The notes under the pieces are model-generated. The model was not told the origin of the DNA. It made no database searches and saw only the letters and a list, made by a program, of their open reading frames with translations. 43,129 nucleotides of DNA, from assembly GCA_019358835.1 (NCBI GenBank), contig JAHHIH010000035.1, positions 1 through 43,129 of the forward strand. Reading direction: 5' to 3'. This document shows positions 8,501 through 16,280 of the stretch, in pieces. The number at the start of each line of letters is the position of its first letter. The stretch's first letter is position 1. This DNA is from Tildeniella torsiva UHER 1998/13D. Its GTDB lineage: Bacteria; Cyanobacteriota; Cyanobacteriia; Phormidesmidales; Phormidesmidaceae. The position numbers were made by a program, and so were the translations under genes.

Positions 8501-9508
8501 ATTTCTCGACTGATGACGGTGTTTGAAGCGCCCTTCCACCTCGAAGAGCAAACGGTTCACATGACCGCCAGCATCGGCATTAGTCTGTTCCCCGACGACA
8601 GTAGCGAAGCGGCGGCGCTGCTGCGCTATGCCGATACCGCCATGTACGAAGCTAAGGAAGAAGGCCGCAATACCTATCGGTTCTATGCCGAAGAAATGAC
8701 CGCCACGGCCTTTGAGCATGTCTTGTTTGGCAATGCGCTGCGCAACGCCCTCCAGCAGCAGCAGCTGCACCTGGTGTATCAGCCTCAAATCAACCTTCAG
8801 TCGCAGCGGTGGGTGGGCTTAGAGGTGCTGCTGCGCTGGCAACACCCCGAGCTGGGGGAGATTTCCCCCGCTCAATTTATCCCCATCGCTGAGCAAAGCG
8901 GCCTGATTCACGAGATTGGCACCTGGGTGCTGCAATCGGCCTGCTGCCAGGCTAAGACCTGGCTCGACCAGGGGCTCGACTTTGGCCGCGTTGCCGTCAA
9001 CGTGGCGGCCTCGCAGCTCAACCACGAGAATTTTGTGCAGATTGTTGAGGAGGTGCTGCGCAAAAGCGGGCTGCCTCCCCAACACCTGGAGCTTGAGGTG
9101 ACCGAACGCCTGGTAATGCAGCGCACGGAGGCCAAAATTCAGCAGCTCAAACAGCTGCGGCAGATGGGCGTTCAAATTGCGATCGACGATTTTGGCACGG
9201 GCTATTCGTCGCTGAGCTACCTAAAACTGCTGCCGATCGACAAGCTCAAAATCGACAAGTCCTTTGTCTGCGATATTCCCCACGATGCCAACGACATGGC
9301 GATCGCCGCCGCCGTCATCGCCCTGGGCCATGCCCTGGGCATGACCATTATTGCCGAGGGCGTTGAGGAAGAAGCCCAGGTGGCGTTCCTAAAACTCAAG
9401 GGCTGCCACGAAGCCCAGGGATACCTCTATAGCCGCCCGCTGCGACCAGAGATGGTGCCAGCAGCCTGGAACCGTTGCCAGAGCAATACCAGGCTGCGGA
9501 TTGGCTAA
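5522..9508 (+). CDS. Multi-sensor GGDEF/EAL cyclic-di-GMP protein
   Basis: A 1328-residue cytoplasmic signalling protein. Domain order: a receiver-like domain (about 18-138) with acceptor-type D72 but Arg124 where receivers carry Lys; GAF (about 150-310); PAS repeats (about 318-440, 447-570, 575-690); a second GAF (about 695-855); a coiled coil (about 855-885); GGDEF (about 890-1050); EAL (about 1065-1320). The GGDEF signature reads SGDEF (973-977) with an inhibitory-site RAND five residues upstream. The EAL signature reads EVL (1101-1103), with DDFGTGYSS, VNVAASQLN, EVTERL and AEGVEEEAQ all present. The phosphodiesterase half therefore looks active and the cyclase half could be active or regulatory. 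It is monocistronic, with spacers on both sides. Confidence 0.92.
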   Translation: MPSTPILAPYNASMPSSDCTVLVISDADVATRSLQNLLEQADKGLGQVLAVRYDRAIAKLCQANSLQLILLDTDLLDRQDLDGLVEQLKARLGDRCPPIIAIGPNDAELAAQAFRTGATDYWIREQITPARLRQALEALPWTGQLQRQSADLDAFRVTLADALRSLADPIEIQVTASRILGEWLNANRALYFECRNGIYCVERDYASGVDTIAGCYPVTAFGLAVFAEFCAGRSVVVADVSADPRLSPAERATYASVQVVAHMGIPLVKAGHFVAGLAVHSSTPRTWTQAEVKLAEETAERTWDAVERARAEAALRQSEEKYRTLFQNIAQGFCLLDMIFDDRGQPIDFRYLETNPAFIKHAGQPMAGKRIRELLPNFEQIWIDTYGQVALTGEPVRLEHIVEGLGDQWFETYVFRYGGEGSRIVAVLFTNITARKQAELALREREEQFRLLSEVSPVGIFRNDIHGQCTYANAKTLEITGLSLEENLGDGWGKYLHPGDRDWMYAAWLEFVEQTRLGQPATYCVEHRYLYQDGSIRWGLGQAVPEYNAQGELVGFIGTVTDITDRKQAQENITRELNRRKAMLEASSDGIVVLNRQGYVVEANESYARMLGRTVEETLTLHVSDWDAQWTPAELDHIVGSRQFVGSTFETVHRRQDGSTYDVEITVSAVDTDDEFLQLCICRDISERKRREANTVFLAEVTVDLSRLTAADEIMQIIGAKLGAYLQLSACAFVVLDHAAQEATITYDWHRSGGITLAGVYRLSDFLTPDFLRDTRDGKPFVVCNTETDPRTNAASYASLSIQAFCTVSFHQDGQLRSLLAIYDANPRQWRTDEIELVGELANQIFPRLERAGAEAALQRYNEALEVRVAERTAELSQSLSALQQSEERLHHLAHHDPLTGLPNRLWLNVHLEQSIQQATRQQTKLALLFVDLDRFKHINDSLGHRAGDSLLQQLGDRLHQALRANDCVARISGDEFVVVLEDIKDVPHIGTAISRLMTVFEAPFHLEEQTVHMTASIGISLFPDDSSEAAALLRYADTAMYEAKEEGRNTYRFYAEEMTATAFEHVLFGNALRNALQQQQLHLVYQPQINLQSQRWVGLEVLLRWQHPELGEISPAQFIPIAEQSGLIHEIGTWVLQSACCQAKTWLDQGLDFGRVAVNVAASQLNHENFVQIVEEVLRKSGLPPQHLELEVTERLVMQRTEAKIQQLKQLRQMGVQIAIDDFGTGYSSLSYLKLLPIDKLKIDKSFVCDIPHDANDMAIAAAVIALGHALGMTIIAEGVEEEAQVAFLKLKGCHEAQGYLYSRPLRPEMVPAAWNRCQSNTRLRIG

Positions 9509-9531
9509 AGGGTGCTTAAGAACTAGCGATC

Positions 9532-9601
9532 GTCTCTTTTTGAGATTCAAATAAGTTTCTGAAGGACTAAACAAGAGAGCTATGAGTCTTGCTTCAGGAC
9601 T
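9532..9601 (+). repeat. Five-box GTCT/AGAC repeat, copy 2
   Basis: Boxes GTCTCT (9532), GATTC (9544), GGACTA (9564), AGTCT (9585), AGGACT (9596), at offsets 0/12/32/53/64 as in the other copies. It begins 23 bases after the stop of the GGDEF/EAL gene. Between this copy and the next lies a short direct repeat of CCTGAGGT (about 9629-9655) and no gene. Confidence 0.65.
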
Positions 9602-9809
9602 GGATCTGGGGCGTCATATCATTCTGAGCCTGAGGTCATCCTGGGCCTGAGGTAGCGATCGCAGGCATCCGCCCCGCCGAGCAGTACAGACTGCCGAGAA
9701 GCCTAACGCACCGTTAATACCAATCCTCAGGTTTCTCGCAGAGTGGGTTACGGGGAAATGTTTGCTAAGTGCCTTTAGAGGCGAAACCAAGCATGCAAAC
9801 TCTGGGTTT

Positions 9810-9879
9810 GTCTCTTTGTGAGACTTGAATGCCTTCTAGCGGGACTATTTATAAGATGGTCGAGTCTCATTATGATTAA
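9810..9879 (+). repeat. Five-box GTCT/AGAC repeat, copy 3
   Basis: Boxes GTCTCT (9810), GACTT (9822), GGACTA (9842), AGTCT (9863); the last box is displaced by two bases (ATGATT). GTCTC-TTTGT-GAGAC is a perfect hairpin. The copy overlaps the region where the ATPase gene could start, and a GTG at 9818 falls inside it, which is one reason to prefer a later start for that gene. Confidence 0.6.
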
Positions 9880-11251
9880 AGGCTTGGGTTTTCTTCACTT
9901 TGCATCGACTGCTCGGCATCGGTTGGAGGCGGTACTATATAGAGGTTTCATCGGTATCGGGTGGCATGATCAGGCGCTTTTAGAGCGATATCAGCAGGCC
10001 TACAAAGATTTAGACCTGTTCCCCCTGGTGGAGTCCAAAACCATTGAGCAGTTTCGCGTGGACTATGGCCTGCCGGTGATGGTGCGGCTCAAGCGCGAAA
10101 TTGAGGCGTCGGTTAAAAACGGCAAGTTTATTTTTGCGGGCCATCGGGGCTGCGGCAAGTCTACGCTGCTGAAGCGCCTGGCGATTGAGATGCAGCCCAA
10201 CCATTCTGTGGTGTTTTTCTCAATCGCAGATCTGATTGAGATGAGCGGCATTACCCACGTTAATATTCTCTATGCGATCGCGCTCAAACTGCTGAGTCAG
10301 GCCACTAAACGCAGCATTCCAGTGGCAGAAGATATTAAACAATCGCTGCTGGGTTGGAATACAACGGTGCGTACCCAAACCTCAAGTCAGGCCACCTCAG
10401 GGGAAATGGCGCTGGGGGCAGACATCAATGTGGTGACGGCCAAACTTCAGCAAGAAAAGAGCTTTCGCGACGAGCTAGAGAAGACGTTTGAAAAGCGGAT
10501 TTCTGACCTGGTGGGCAAGTGCGATCGCCTGGCGGCGGCGATTCAAACGGCTACTAAAAAGCCAATTCTGGTAATTATTGACGATCTGGATAAGCTGGAT
10601 TTACCCCTGGTTGAAGATATCTATCGTAATAATATTAAGTCGCTGTTTTCACCCCAGTTTCGGGTGGTGTTCACCATTCCAGTCTCGGCGGTGCAAGAGC
10701 CGCAGGTGATGGGGGCGCTCAATTCTGAGGGCATTGTGCGACCGCACCTGTTTCCGGTGGCGAAGTTTTTTGCCAAGGTAAACTGCCACAAACCTGATGC
10801 AGAGCCAGTTGCTAAAACCTTCGATGTTTTCTTGCAGGTGCTGGCTAAGCGGCTGCCCAACGAGCTAGTTGATCCGCAAACGGCCCGGCAGATAGTGCTA
10901 AAAAGCGGGGGTGTAATGCGAGAACTGGTGCGCATTGCCCGCGAATGCTGCACGGAATGCATGGTGCAGCTCGAAATTGAGCCCGACAGCGACAGCGTTA
11001 AAATTAATGCTGAGATTTTGACGGTAGCATTGCGCAATTTGCGCCACGACTTTGCTCGGCAGATTGGCAGCGATTTGTATGCTCTTTTGGTAGGGGTGTA
11101 TAAAACCGCTGAAACCCCTGATGCCAGCAGCAAAGGCTTTGTAAAACTGCTCCACGGTTTGATGGTGTTGGAGTATGAAAACGATGCGCTGTGGTATGAC
11201 GTGCATCCAATTGTGGTGGATTTGCTGAAGCAAAAGAACTTGATTGAGTGA
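9872..11251 (+). CDS. P-loop ATPase paired with TPR protein
   Basis: About 459 residues from ATG 9872. It is an AAA/STAND-like ATPase: Walker A GHRGCGKST and Walker B ILVIIDDLDKLD are both clear. The segment between them includes a charged, probably coiled region (QQEKSFRDELEKTFEKRISDL) and the C-terminal third is helical and may form a winged-helix or lid domain. There are no membrane helices and no fused effector. The frame also opens at GTG 9818, but that codon lies inside a dispersed repeat; neither start has a strong ribosome-binding site. The stop overlaps the start of the TPR gene (TGATG), implying translational coupling. ATPase-plus-TPR pairing recalls signalling or conflict systems, but the role here is unknown. 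Confidence 0.75.
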   Translation: MIKGLGFLHFASTARHRLEAVLYRGFIGIGWHDQALLERYQQAYKDLDLFPLVESKTIEQFRVDYGLPVMVRLKREIEASVKNGKFIFAGHRGCGKSTLLKRLAIEMQPNHSVVFFSIADLIEMSGITHVNILYAIALKLLSQATKRSIPVAEDIKQSLLGWNTTVRTQTSSQATSGEMALGADINVVTAKLQQEKSFRDELEKTFEKRISDLVGKCDRLAAAIQTATKKPILVIIDDLDKLDLPLVEDIYRNNIKSLFSPQFRVVFTIPVSAVQEPQVMGALNSEGIVRPHLFPVAKFFAKVNCHKPDAEPVAKTFDVFLQVLAKRLPNELVDPQTARQIVLKSGGVMRELVRIARECCTECMVQLEIEPDSDSVKINAEILTVALRNLRHDFARQIGSDLYALLVGVYKTAETPDASSKGFVKLLHGLMVLEYENDALWYDVHPIVVDLLKQKNLIE

Positions 11252-12768
11252 TGGATCTTGTGGATGATGTTGCCGCCGAAAATCATCATCAGCTGCGCCG
11301 GTTGGTGTGGTCGATTCAGTCGAGCTATGGGCGGCTAAATTTGCTGGTGGCGATCTGCGATAACTGGAAGTATCGCGATGAAATTATTGATACCTATGAG
11401 GCTGAGCTGCGGGAAAAGGGGACGAGGTGCGATCGCATTCGCATTGACCTGCGCCAGCCTAGCCTGAAGCAAAGTCTGCAAACCCATGTAGAGCAAGAGC
11501 CGGAGTTGGCGACTAGCCCCGCTGCGGTGGTGACTATTTTGGGGGCCGATGAGCTGCTGGGGCTACGGCTGAACCAAGAGCGATCGGCCCTGGATCAGTT
11601 TCTATTTTCGTTGCAGTGGACGCGGGAATCGCTGCGGGGGTTTCATCTGCCGCTGGTGCTGTGGTTGACGCCGCGCATTGCAGCGCAGTTGGCCGACAAA
11701 GCGCCGGATTTTTGGAGCTGGCGGGGGGGCGTGTTTGAGTTTTCGCAGCCGATCGCCTGGGCGTTTGAGCCGGGGCGTGGGCAGAGCCAGAGCCAAGCGC
11801 AAACCCCCAGCTCGCCCGTTGCTGACCCTGCCGACTTGCAGCAGCAGATTGATGAGTTGCTAGCCCAAGACCCAGACTCCCCGCTTTTAGGTAGCTTGTA
11901 CAACGACCTGGGCAAAGCCTTGGAAAATGAAGTTCGCTACAGCGAGGCTGAGGTTGCTTACCTTAACGCTCTCCACTGCCGAGAACAGCAGTTGGGAACT
12001 GACCATGCTGATGTGGCTGATAGCCTGATGAACTTGGCTAGTATATATCGTCTGATGGGGCGTTATGAGGAAGCGGAATCTTTGGTTATGCGATCGTTCG
12101 CCATCTATGAACAACAGTTGGGGGCCGACCATCCCGATGTAGCTACCAGCCTGAATAATCTAGCCGAGCTGTACCGTTCGATGGGGCGCTATGGGGAAGC
12201 AGAACCGCTCTATAAGCGATCGCTTGCGATTTGTGAACAACAGTTAGGGGCCAAGGATCCCGACGTAGCTACCAGCCTAAATAATCTGGCTTTGCTGTAC
12301 AGCTCAATAGGGCGCTATGGGGAAGCGGAACCGCTCTACGAGCGATCGCTTGCGATTCGAGAACAGCAATTGGGGGCCGACCATCCTGATATAGCTCAAA
12401 GCCTAAACAATCTGGCTGGGCTGTACAAGTCAATGGGGCGCTATGGGGAAGCAGAACCGCTCTACGAGCGATCGCTTGCGATTTGGGAACAGCAGTTGGG
12501 GGCTGACCATCCCGATGTGGCTCAAAGCCTAAATAATCTAGCCGAGCTATACCATTCGATGGGGCACTATGAGGAAGCAGAACCTCTTTACGAGCGATCG
12601 CTTGCGATTCAGGCTAAAACACTGCCCGAAAATCACCCTTACAACCAAACTGGCTACAACAACTTCAGGAGCCTAGTACAAGCGGCGCTGAAGACCGGGC
12701 AGGCCGATCAGCTCTCTGACCACCCAGTGACCCAGGAACTCTTGCGGCAACTCTCAGGGCCTGAATAG
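11251..12768 (+). CDS. TPR protein, kinesin-light-chain type repeats
   Basis: A 505-residue protein. The N-terminal part (about 1-190) is a globular domain of unknown family (QLRRLVWSIQSSYGRLNLLVAICD at its start). A Gln/Ser/Pro-rich linker follows. Residues about 225-460 contain TPR units, five of them 42 residues long with the pattern DHPDVAxSLNNLAxLYxSMGRYGEAEPLYxRSLAI, the tetratricopeptide_12/10 type seen in kinesin light chains and in NLR-like bacterial proteins. The ATG at 11251 shares its A with the TGA of the ATPase gene; a GTG three bases earlier is an alternative. The repeats probably bind a peptide or partner protein, and the upstream ATPase is the likely partner. Confidence 0.85.
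   Translation: MDLVDDVAAENHHQLRRLVWSIQSSYGRLNLLVAICDNWKYRDEIIDTYEAELREKGTRCDRIRIDLRQPSLKQSLQTHVEQEPELATSPAAVVTILGADELLGLRLNQERSALDQFLFSLQWTRESLRGFHLPLVLWLTPRIAAQLADKAPDFWSWRGGVFEFSQPIAWAFEPGRGQSQSQAQTPSSPVADPADLQQQIDELLAQDPDSPLLGSLYNDLGKALENEVRYSEAEVAYLNALHCREQQLGTDHADVADSLMNLASIYRLMGRYEEAESLVMRSFAIYEQQLGADHPDVATSLNNLAELYRSMGRYGEAEPLYKRSLAICEQQLGAKDPDVATSLNNLALLYSSIGRYGEAEPLYERSLAIREQQLGADHPDIAQSLNNLAGLYKSMGRYGEAEPLYERSLAIWEQQLGADHPDVAQSLNNLAELYHSMGHYEEAEPLYERSLAIQAKTLPENHPYNQTGYNNFRSLVQAALKTGQADQLSDHPVTQELLRQLSGPE
11998..12627 (+). repeat. Five tandem 126-bp coding repeats with HIP1 in each
   Basis: DNA-level tandem array inside the TPR gene, with units starting near 12001, 12127, 12253, 12379 and 12505. 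The inner units are nearly identical in DNA, not only in protein, including the phrase GAGCGATCGCTTGCGATT at the end of three units. Such identity implies recent duplication or gene conversion and makes copy-number change likely. Confidence 0.85.
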
Positions 12769-12995
12769 TTGCCTATCACGCAAACAATCAAGCGTCTGAA
12801 TACTTTGCAGAAAAGGGGCTTCACATGCCTTGAATTTCTGGGGGACTAAAATTGGACTAAATTGTCGAGCCCTTTTGACCTCACCGAAGCGTCTCACCCT
12901 AAACTGCCGAAGCCAACAAGGGGAGTCCTAGCCATCCACAAGGATAGCTGACACGCTTCAACTCCGCTCATGGAGCCACTAACCAACCTCGACAT

Positions 12996-13065
12996 ATCTC
13001 ACAACTGGTCTTCTGCTCCTCTTTGTAAGACTATTAAGGGGATTTATGAGTCTCGTTGCAAGACT
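12996..13065 (+). repeat. Five-box GTCT/AGAC repeat, copy 4
   Basis: Boxes ATCTCA (12996), GTCTT (13008), AGACTA (13028), AGTCT (13049), AAGACT (13060), at the standard offsets. AGTCT-CGTTGCA-AGACT is a perfect 5-bp hairpin. It lies 227 bases downstream of the TPR gene. Confidence 0.6.
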
Positions 13066-13185
13066 GACTCGATCGCTTGATGAAATTCAGCTAGAGCTAG
13101 AGACGAAGGTTCGTGGAAGTGCGATCGCATCTCATCCCATCCTCACCTCCAACCCTCTCTTCTCGCAGCCATCCAAAGCAACAAT

Positions 13186-13255
13186 TCTCACCGTCAGGTC
13201 TCACAAGTCTCGTGTCTGGACTAACAATGGGATAAATAAGTCTCTCTCTAAGATT
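13186..13255 (+). repeat. Five-box GTCT/AGAC repeat, copy 5
   Basis: GTCTC (13198), GGACTA (13218), AGTCT (13239), AAGATT (13250), at the standard offsets; the first box is weak. Same orientation as the copy at 12996, 190 bases away. Confidence 0.6.
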
Positions 13256-14041
13256 TAAGTAGGGTGAAATCCAAAAGTCAGTTAAATCTATTTCTTTGGA
13301 TATAGGCAATCTGCTCAAAAACTTGCACTTTGAGATAGCTGTTTCTATTCACCTCAGAGCTTCAAGATTGAGCGAGCGGTATGGAACGTTGGATTTTTTC
13401 TATCTTTTTCCCGTGATCCCAGGGGGGTTGGCAGCGCACCTCATAAATCTCCTGGGCGTTTACACCTAGCTAGAATGCCTAGTGGCCCAATCCTTCACAA
13501 AAGTTATTTGCGATAGATTTCAATTATGGGTGGGCAGAAACTGGAAAGCTATAATTAAGTGAAATAATGAATGTCTTCAAAGAGGCTAATGCGCTCTTGT
13601 GAGGCACTCTTGATACAATCTGGCTCCCTTGGGTCAGTAGCTAAGCCGTTAAAGACAATTAAAAAATAGAGTTCACTGCACCATTTTCAATCAAATACTG
13701 TCAGCAATCGACTAAAACCGATGCTGAAATGATTGGAAAAGTGTGTAGCATCTGACTTTTGATTGTCAATTTCAGATCGTCAGGTAATAGGCTAAGGGAT
13801 CAACGCCCTAACGCATCAGGCCTAATCCTTTAGTCATCGCTCTCGCTTCAAGGCCATTAAACCGGCGGTTTACTTACCTGAGGTAGGTAGCCGTTGGTTT
13901 GTCCATTTGTCTAATTCCTCCGTCGTTTGCTGGCGAAGGAAAACGTTTGTCCGTTGCTCCCTTTTTGGTTCAACTACTCAGATCATCTAAACGCGAACGG
14001 GTCACAGCTTTAGGTCTACATCCCCTCACTTCCCAGCCGCT
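13256..14041. other. Non-coding spacer before the fad locus
   Basis: About 790 bases without a supportable gene, more AT-rich than the flanks. Near the end are the perfect palindromes AAACCG-G-CGGTTT (13859-13871) and TACCTGAGGTA (13875-13885), side by side. They are followed by a repeated GTTTGTCC phrase. These could be an operator or leader hairpin for the acyl-CoA synthetase gene; no promoter can be assigned with confidence. Confidence 0.4.
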
Positions 14042-16144
14042 ATGACTACCCCAACCCTCTTTAATCTCGCGCTTCGCGAAGCGTACAGCCTGTGGCATCC
14101 CCCAAACGGGAACCAGTCCGAAACAAATATCCCTACGGAAATTGCAAGTTCTAAGCCCGCTATCCTCCACCGCACTCTGCCGTCTTTGCTGAATGGTGTG
14201 GATGGCTTAACCATCGCCAACAATCGTGCCCTCAACCAGTGGCGCAAGGGAAGCTGGCAATCCATGTCTACCGATGCCTTTCGTCGGGCAGTGGAAGAAT
14301 TTGCCCTGGGGTTAGAGACCTTTGAGTTGCAGCGGGGCGATCGCATTGCCCTGATGATGCACAGCGACGTGGGGTTTGCGATCGCCGACCTCGGCACCCT
14401 GCTGGCCGGGTTTGTCAACGTGCCCATTGACCTTACCCAGACGATCGAAAACATTCTGCTGATTTTGCAAGAAGTTGAAGCGCCGCTGCTGGTGATCTCT
14501 AACCCCGCCTTGCTTGACCAAATTCGCCCCTACCTATGGGAGGTGCCCACCCTGAAGGCGGTGATTGTGGCTGAGGTGCCCGACAGTTGGCAGGTTGGTG
14601 CTGACTGGGGAGTGATGGAGCGGGGGAGTGGGGGAGATGGGGGAGATGGGGGGGCAAGTTCTACCGATGCTCAGCTCATGCCGTCCCCTGATGCTTGTTT
14701 GCAGATTCCTCACTTGCTGTGTGAAACCCATACTCAGCCGCTGTGCCCGCCCGTGCCGATGCCCCAGGCGCTGCGGGTGTGCTCGTTGGCAGAAGTGCGC
14801 CGTTGGGGGCAGCAGCGGTGGACAGTTCAGGCGGTTCAGGCGTTAGGCGATGCGATCGCCCCCGCCGATCTGGCCACCATCATCTATATTGCCAGCGAAA
14901 CAAAGCGCCCCAAGGGGGTGATGCTCAGCCACGAGGCGATCGCCGCCAACGTGCTGGCCGCTTTTTCGAGCTACCCCAATCTTCAGACCGGCCCCGATGA
15001 AGTGGCCCTGCTATTTTTGCCCCTCAACCACATCTTTGCCCGCGTGTTTTTGTATGGGCACCTGGCCTGGGGCCACAGCATTTATTTCTCTGACCCCAAC
15101 CACCTGATTAAACACCTGCGTCGGATCAGGCCCACCTTTTTAATTACCGTGCCTCGGCTGCTAGAGAAAGTGCATGAGCGCATTCTTGACCAGGTTAACC
15201 ACCTCAGTCACTTTGACCGCCGGGTGCTGCAATGGGCCATTAAACTCACGGCTCGCTTCAACCCGGCTCGGTCGCCCCAAAAGCTCTACCGTCTGCAAAT
15301 GCAGCTGGCCGAACGGTTGGTCTTCCCCAAATGGCGCGAGGTGTTTGGCGGTCGGCTCAAAGCCTGCATCTGCGGCGGCGCTGCCATCTCTGACGACCTG
15401 GTGAAATTTTTCTCGGCGGCAGGGGTGCCCGTCTACCAGGGTTACGGCCTCACCGAAACCAGCGGCGTGCTCACCTACACCCGCGAGGGCCACAACCGCC
15501 CCGGCACCGTTGGCCTGCCCATCCCCGGCGTCGAAGTTGCGATCGCCCCCGACCAAGAAGTTCTGGTGCGCGCCCCCTTTCTCATGCAGGGCTACTACCA
15601 CGACCCCGAAGCTACCACCGCCGCCCTCACCGCTGATGGCTGGCTGCACACCGGCGACTTCGGCACCCTCGATGCCGATGGCTTTCTCACCATCACCGGG
15701 GTGAAAAAAGCCCTGTTCAAACTCTGCACCGGCAAATACGTCTCCCCCCGCCCCCTAGAGCAAGAATTGACGGCCTCCCCCCTGGTGGCCAAGGCCATCA
15801 CCGTCGGCGCTAACCACAAGTTCTGCGCCATGGTGATCGTGCCTGACTTCGATGCCCTGCGCCACCAAGTAGAGGGCTGGGGTCTCGATCTCACCCAACC
15901 CGACTGGTGGCACGAGCCCCGCATCACCGCCCTCTACCAAAGCCTGATCGACAACGCCAACTGCCATTTCCCCTACTGGTCTACTGTGCGCAAGTTTGCC
16001 CTGGTTGATCAAAGCGAGGGACTAGATGAAGTGGTAGAGCGGTTGTATGGAGATAAAGGCGGTAGGGGGGATGGGGGCGATGAGGGAGGTGAGGGAGATG
16101 GGGAGGCTTGCCCGGTGTATGCGCGATCGCTAATGCACTACTAA
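14042..16144 (+). CDS. Acyl-CoA synthetase-like protein, degenerate
   Basis: A 700-residue ANL-superfamily (AMP-forming) long-chain fatty acyl-CoA synthetase homologue. Recognisable are GYGLTETSG (467-475), the HTGD motif (536-539) and the region ITGVKKALFKLCTGKYVSP. Two key motifs are abnormal. The phosphate-binding A3 loop, normally YTSGTTGxPKG, reads YIASETKRPKG (282-292). The C-terminal segment that normally ends TLKxRRK with the catalytic Lys is replaced by a Gly/Asp/Glu-rich tail (about 671-690). A second G-rich insertion lies near 195-206. Both come from TGGGGGAGA-like DNA repeats. A perfect CGCTTCGCGAAGCG palindrome sits in the first codons. It leads the beta-oxidation genes and would activate fatty acids if functional, which is doubtful. 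Confidence 0.85.
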   Translation: MTTPTLFNLALREAYSLWHPPNGNQSETNIPTEIASSKPAILHRTLPSLLNGVDGLTIANNRALNQWRKGSWQSMSTDAFRRAVEEFALGLETFELQRGDRIALMMHSDVGFAIADLGTLLAGFVNVPIDLTQTIENILLILQEVEAPLLVISNPALLDQIRPYLWEVPTLKAVIVAEVPDSWQVGADWGVMERGSGGDGGDGGASSTDAQLMPSPDACLQIPHLLCETHTQPLCPPVPMPQALRVCSLAEVRRWGQQRWTVQAVQALGDAIAPADLATIIYIASETKRPKGVMLSHEAIAANVLAAFSSYPNLQTGPDEVALLFLPLNHIFARVFLYGHLAWGHSIYFSDPNHLIKHLRRIRPTFLITVPRLLEKVHERILDQVNHLSHFDRRVLQWAIKLTARFNPARSPQKLYRLQMQLAERLVFPKWREVFGGRLKACICGGAAISDDLVKFFSAAGVPVYQGYGLTETSGVLTYTREGHNRPGTVGLPIPGVEVAIAPDQEVLVRAPFLMQGYYHDPEATTAALTADGWLHTGDFGTLDADGFLTITGVKKALFKLCTGKYVSPRPLEQELTASPLVAKAITVGANHKFCAMVIVPDFDALRHQVEGWGLDLTQPDWWHEPRITALYQSLIDNANCHFPYWSTVRKFALVDQSEGLDEVVERLYGDKGGRGDGGDEGGEGDGEACPVYARSLMHY
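14624..14660 (+). repeat. In-frame TGGGGGAGA repeat within acyl-CoA synthetase gene
   Basis: A purine-rich simple repeat (GGGGGAGTGG, GGGGGAGATGG twice) inside the coding frame, adding a Gly/Asp stretch absent from typical family members. A related tract at 16056-16110 makes up the C-terminal tail of the same protein, and the C-rich complement appears in the spacer at 16190-16255. Confidence 0.7.
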
Positions 16145-16189
16145 GCGGAGAGCGGGGTGATCGAGTAATGGGGTGATCGAGTTATAAGC

Positions 16190-16260
16190 TACCACCTCCC
16201 CTACCTTCCCCACACCCCCTACTCCCTCATTTTCCCACCCCATCACTCCTCACTCCCAAC
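16190..16260. repeat. C-rich low-complexity spacer
   Basis: Pyrimidine-rich sequence of repeated CCCCTAC, CACTCC and CCCCAC phrases between the acyl-CoA synthetase and fadN genes, complementary in style to the G-rich tracts inside the upstream gene. The clean AAGGAG site just after it (about 16270) serves fadN. Confidence 0.55.
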
Positions 16261-16280
16261 ACACCCACAAGGAGCCAGCT

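Noticed and set aside
9818..9871. Longer start (GTG 9818) for the P-loop ATPase
   Set aside because: The codon lies inside a dispersed repeat copy and has no ribosome-binding site; ATG 9872 preferred, with low certainty.
13046..13258. A 70-codon open frame
   Set aside because: Its start and end both lie inside copies of the five-box repeat, it has no ribosome-binding site and no protein-like pattern; treated as chance.
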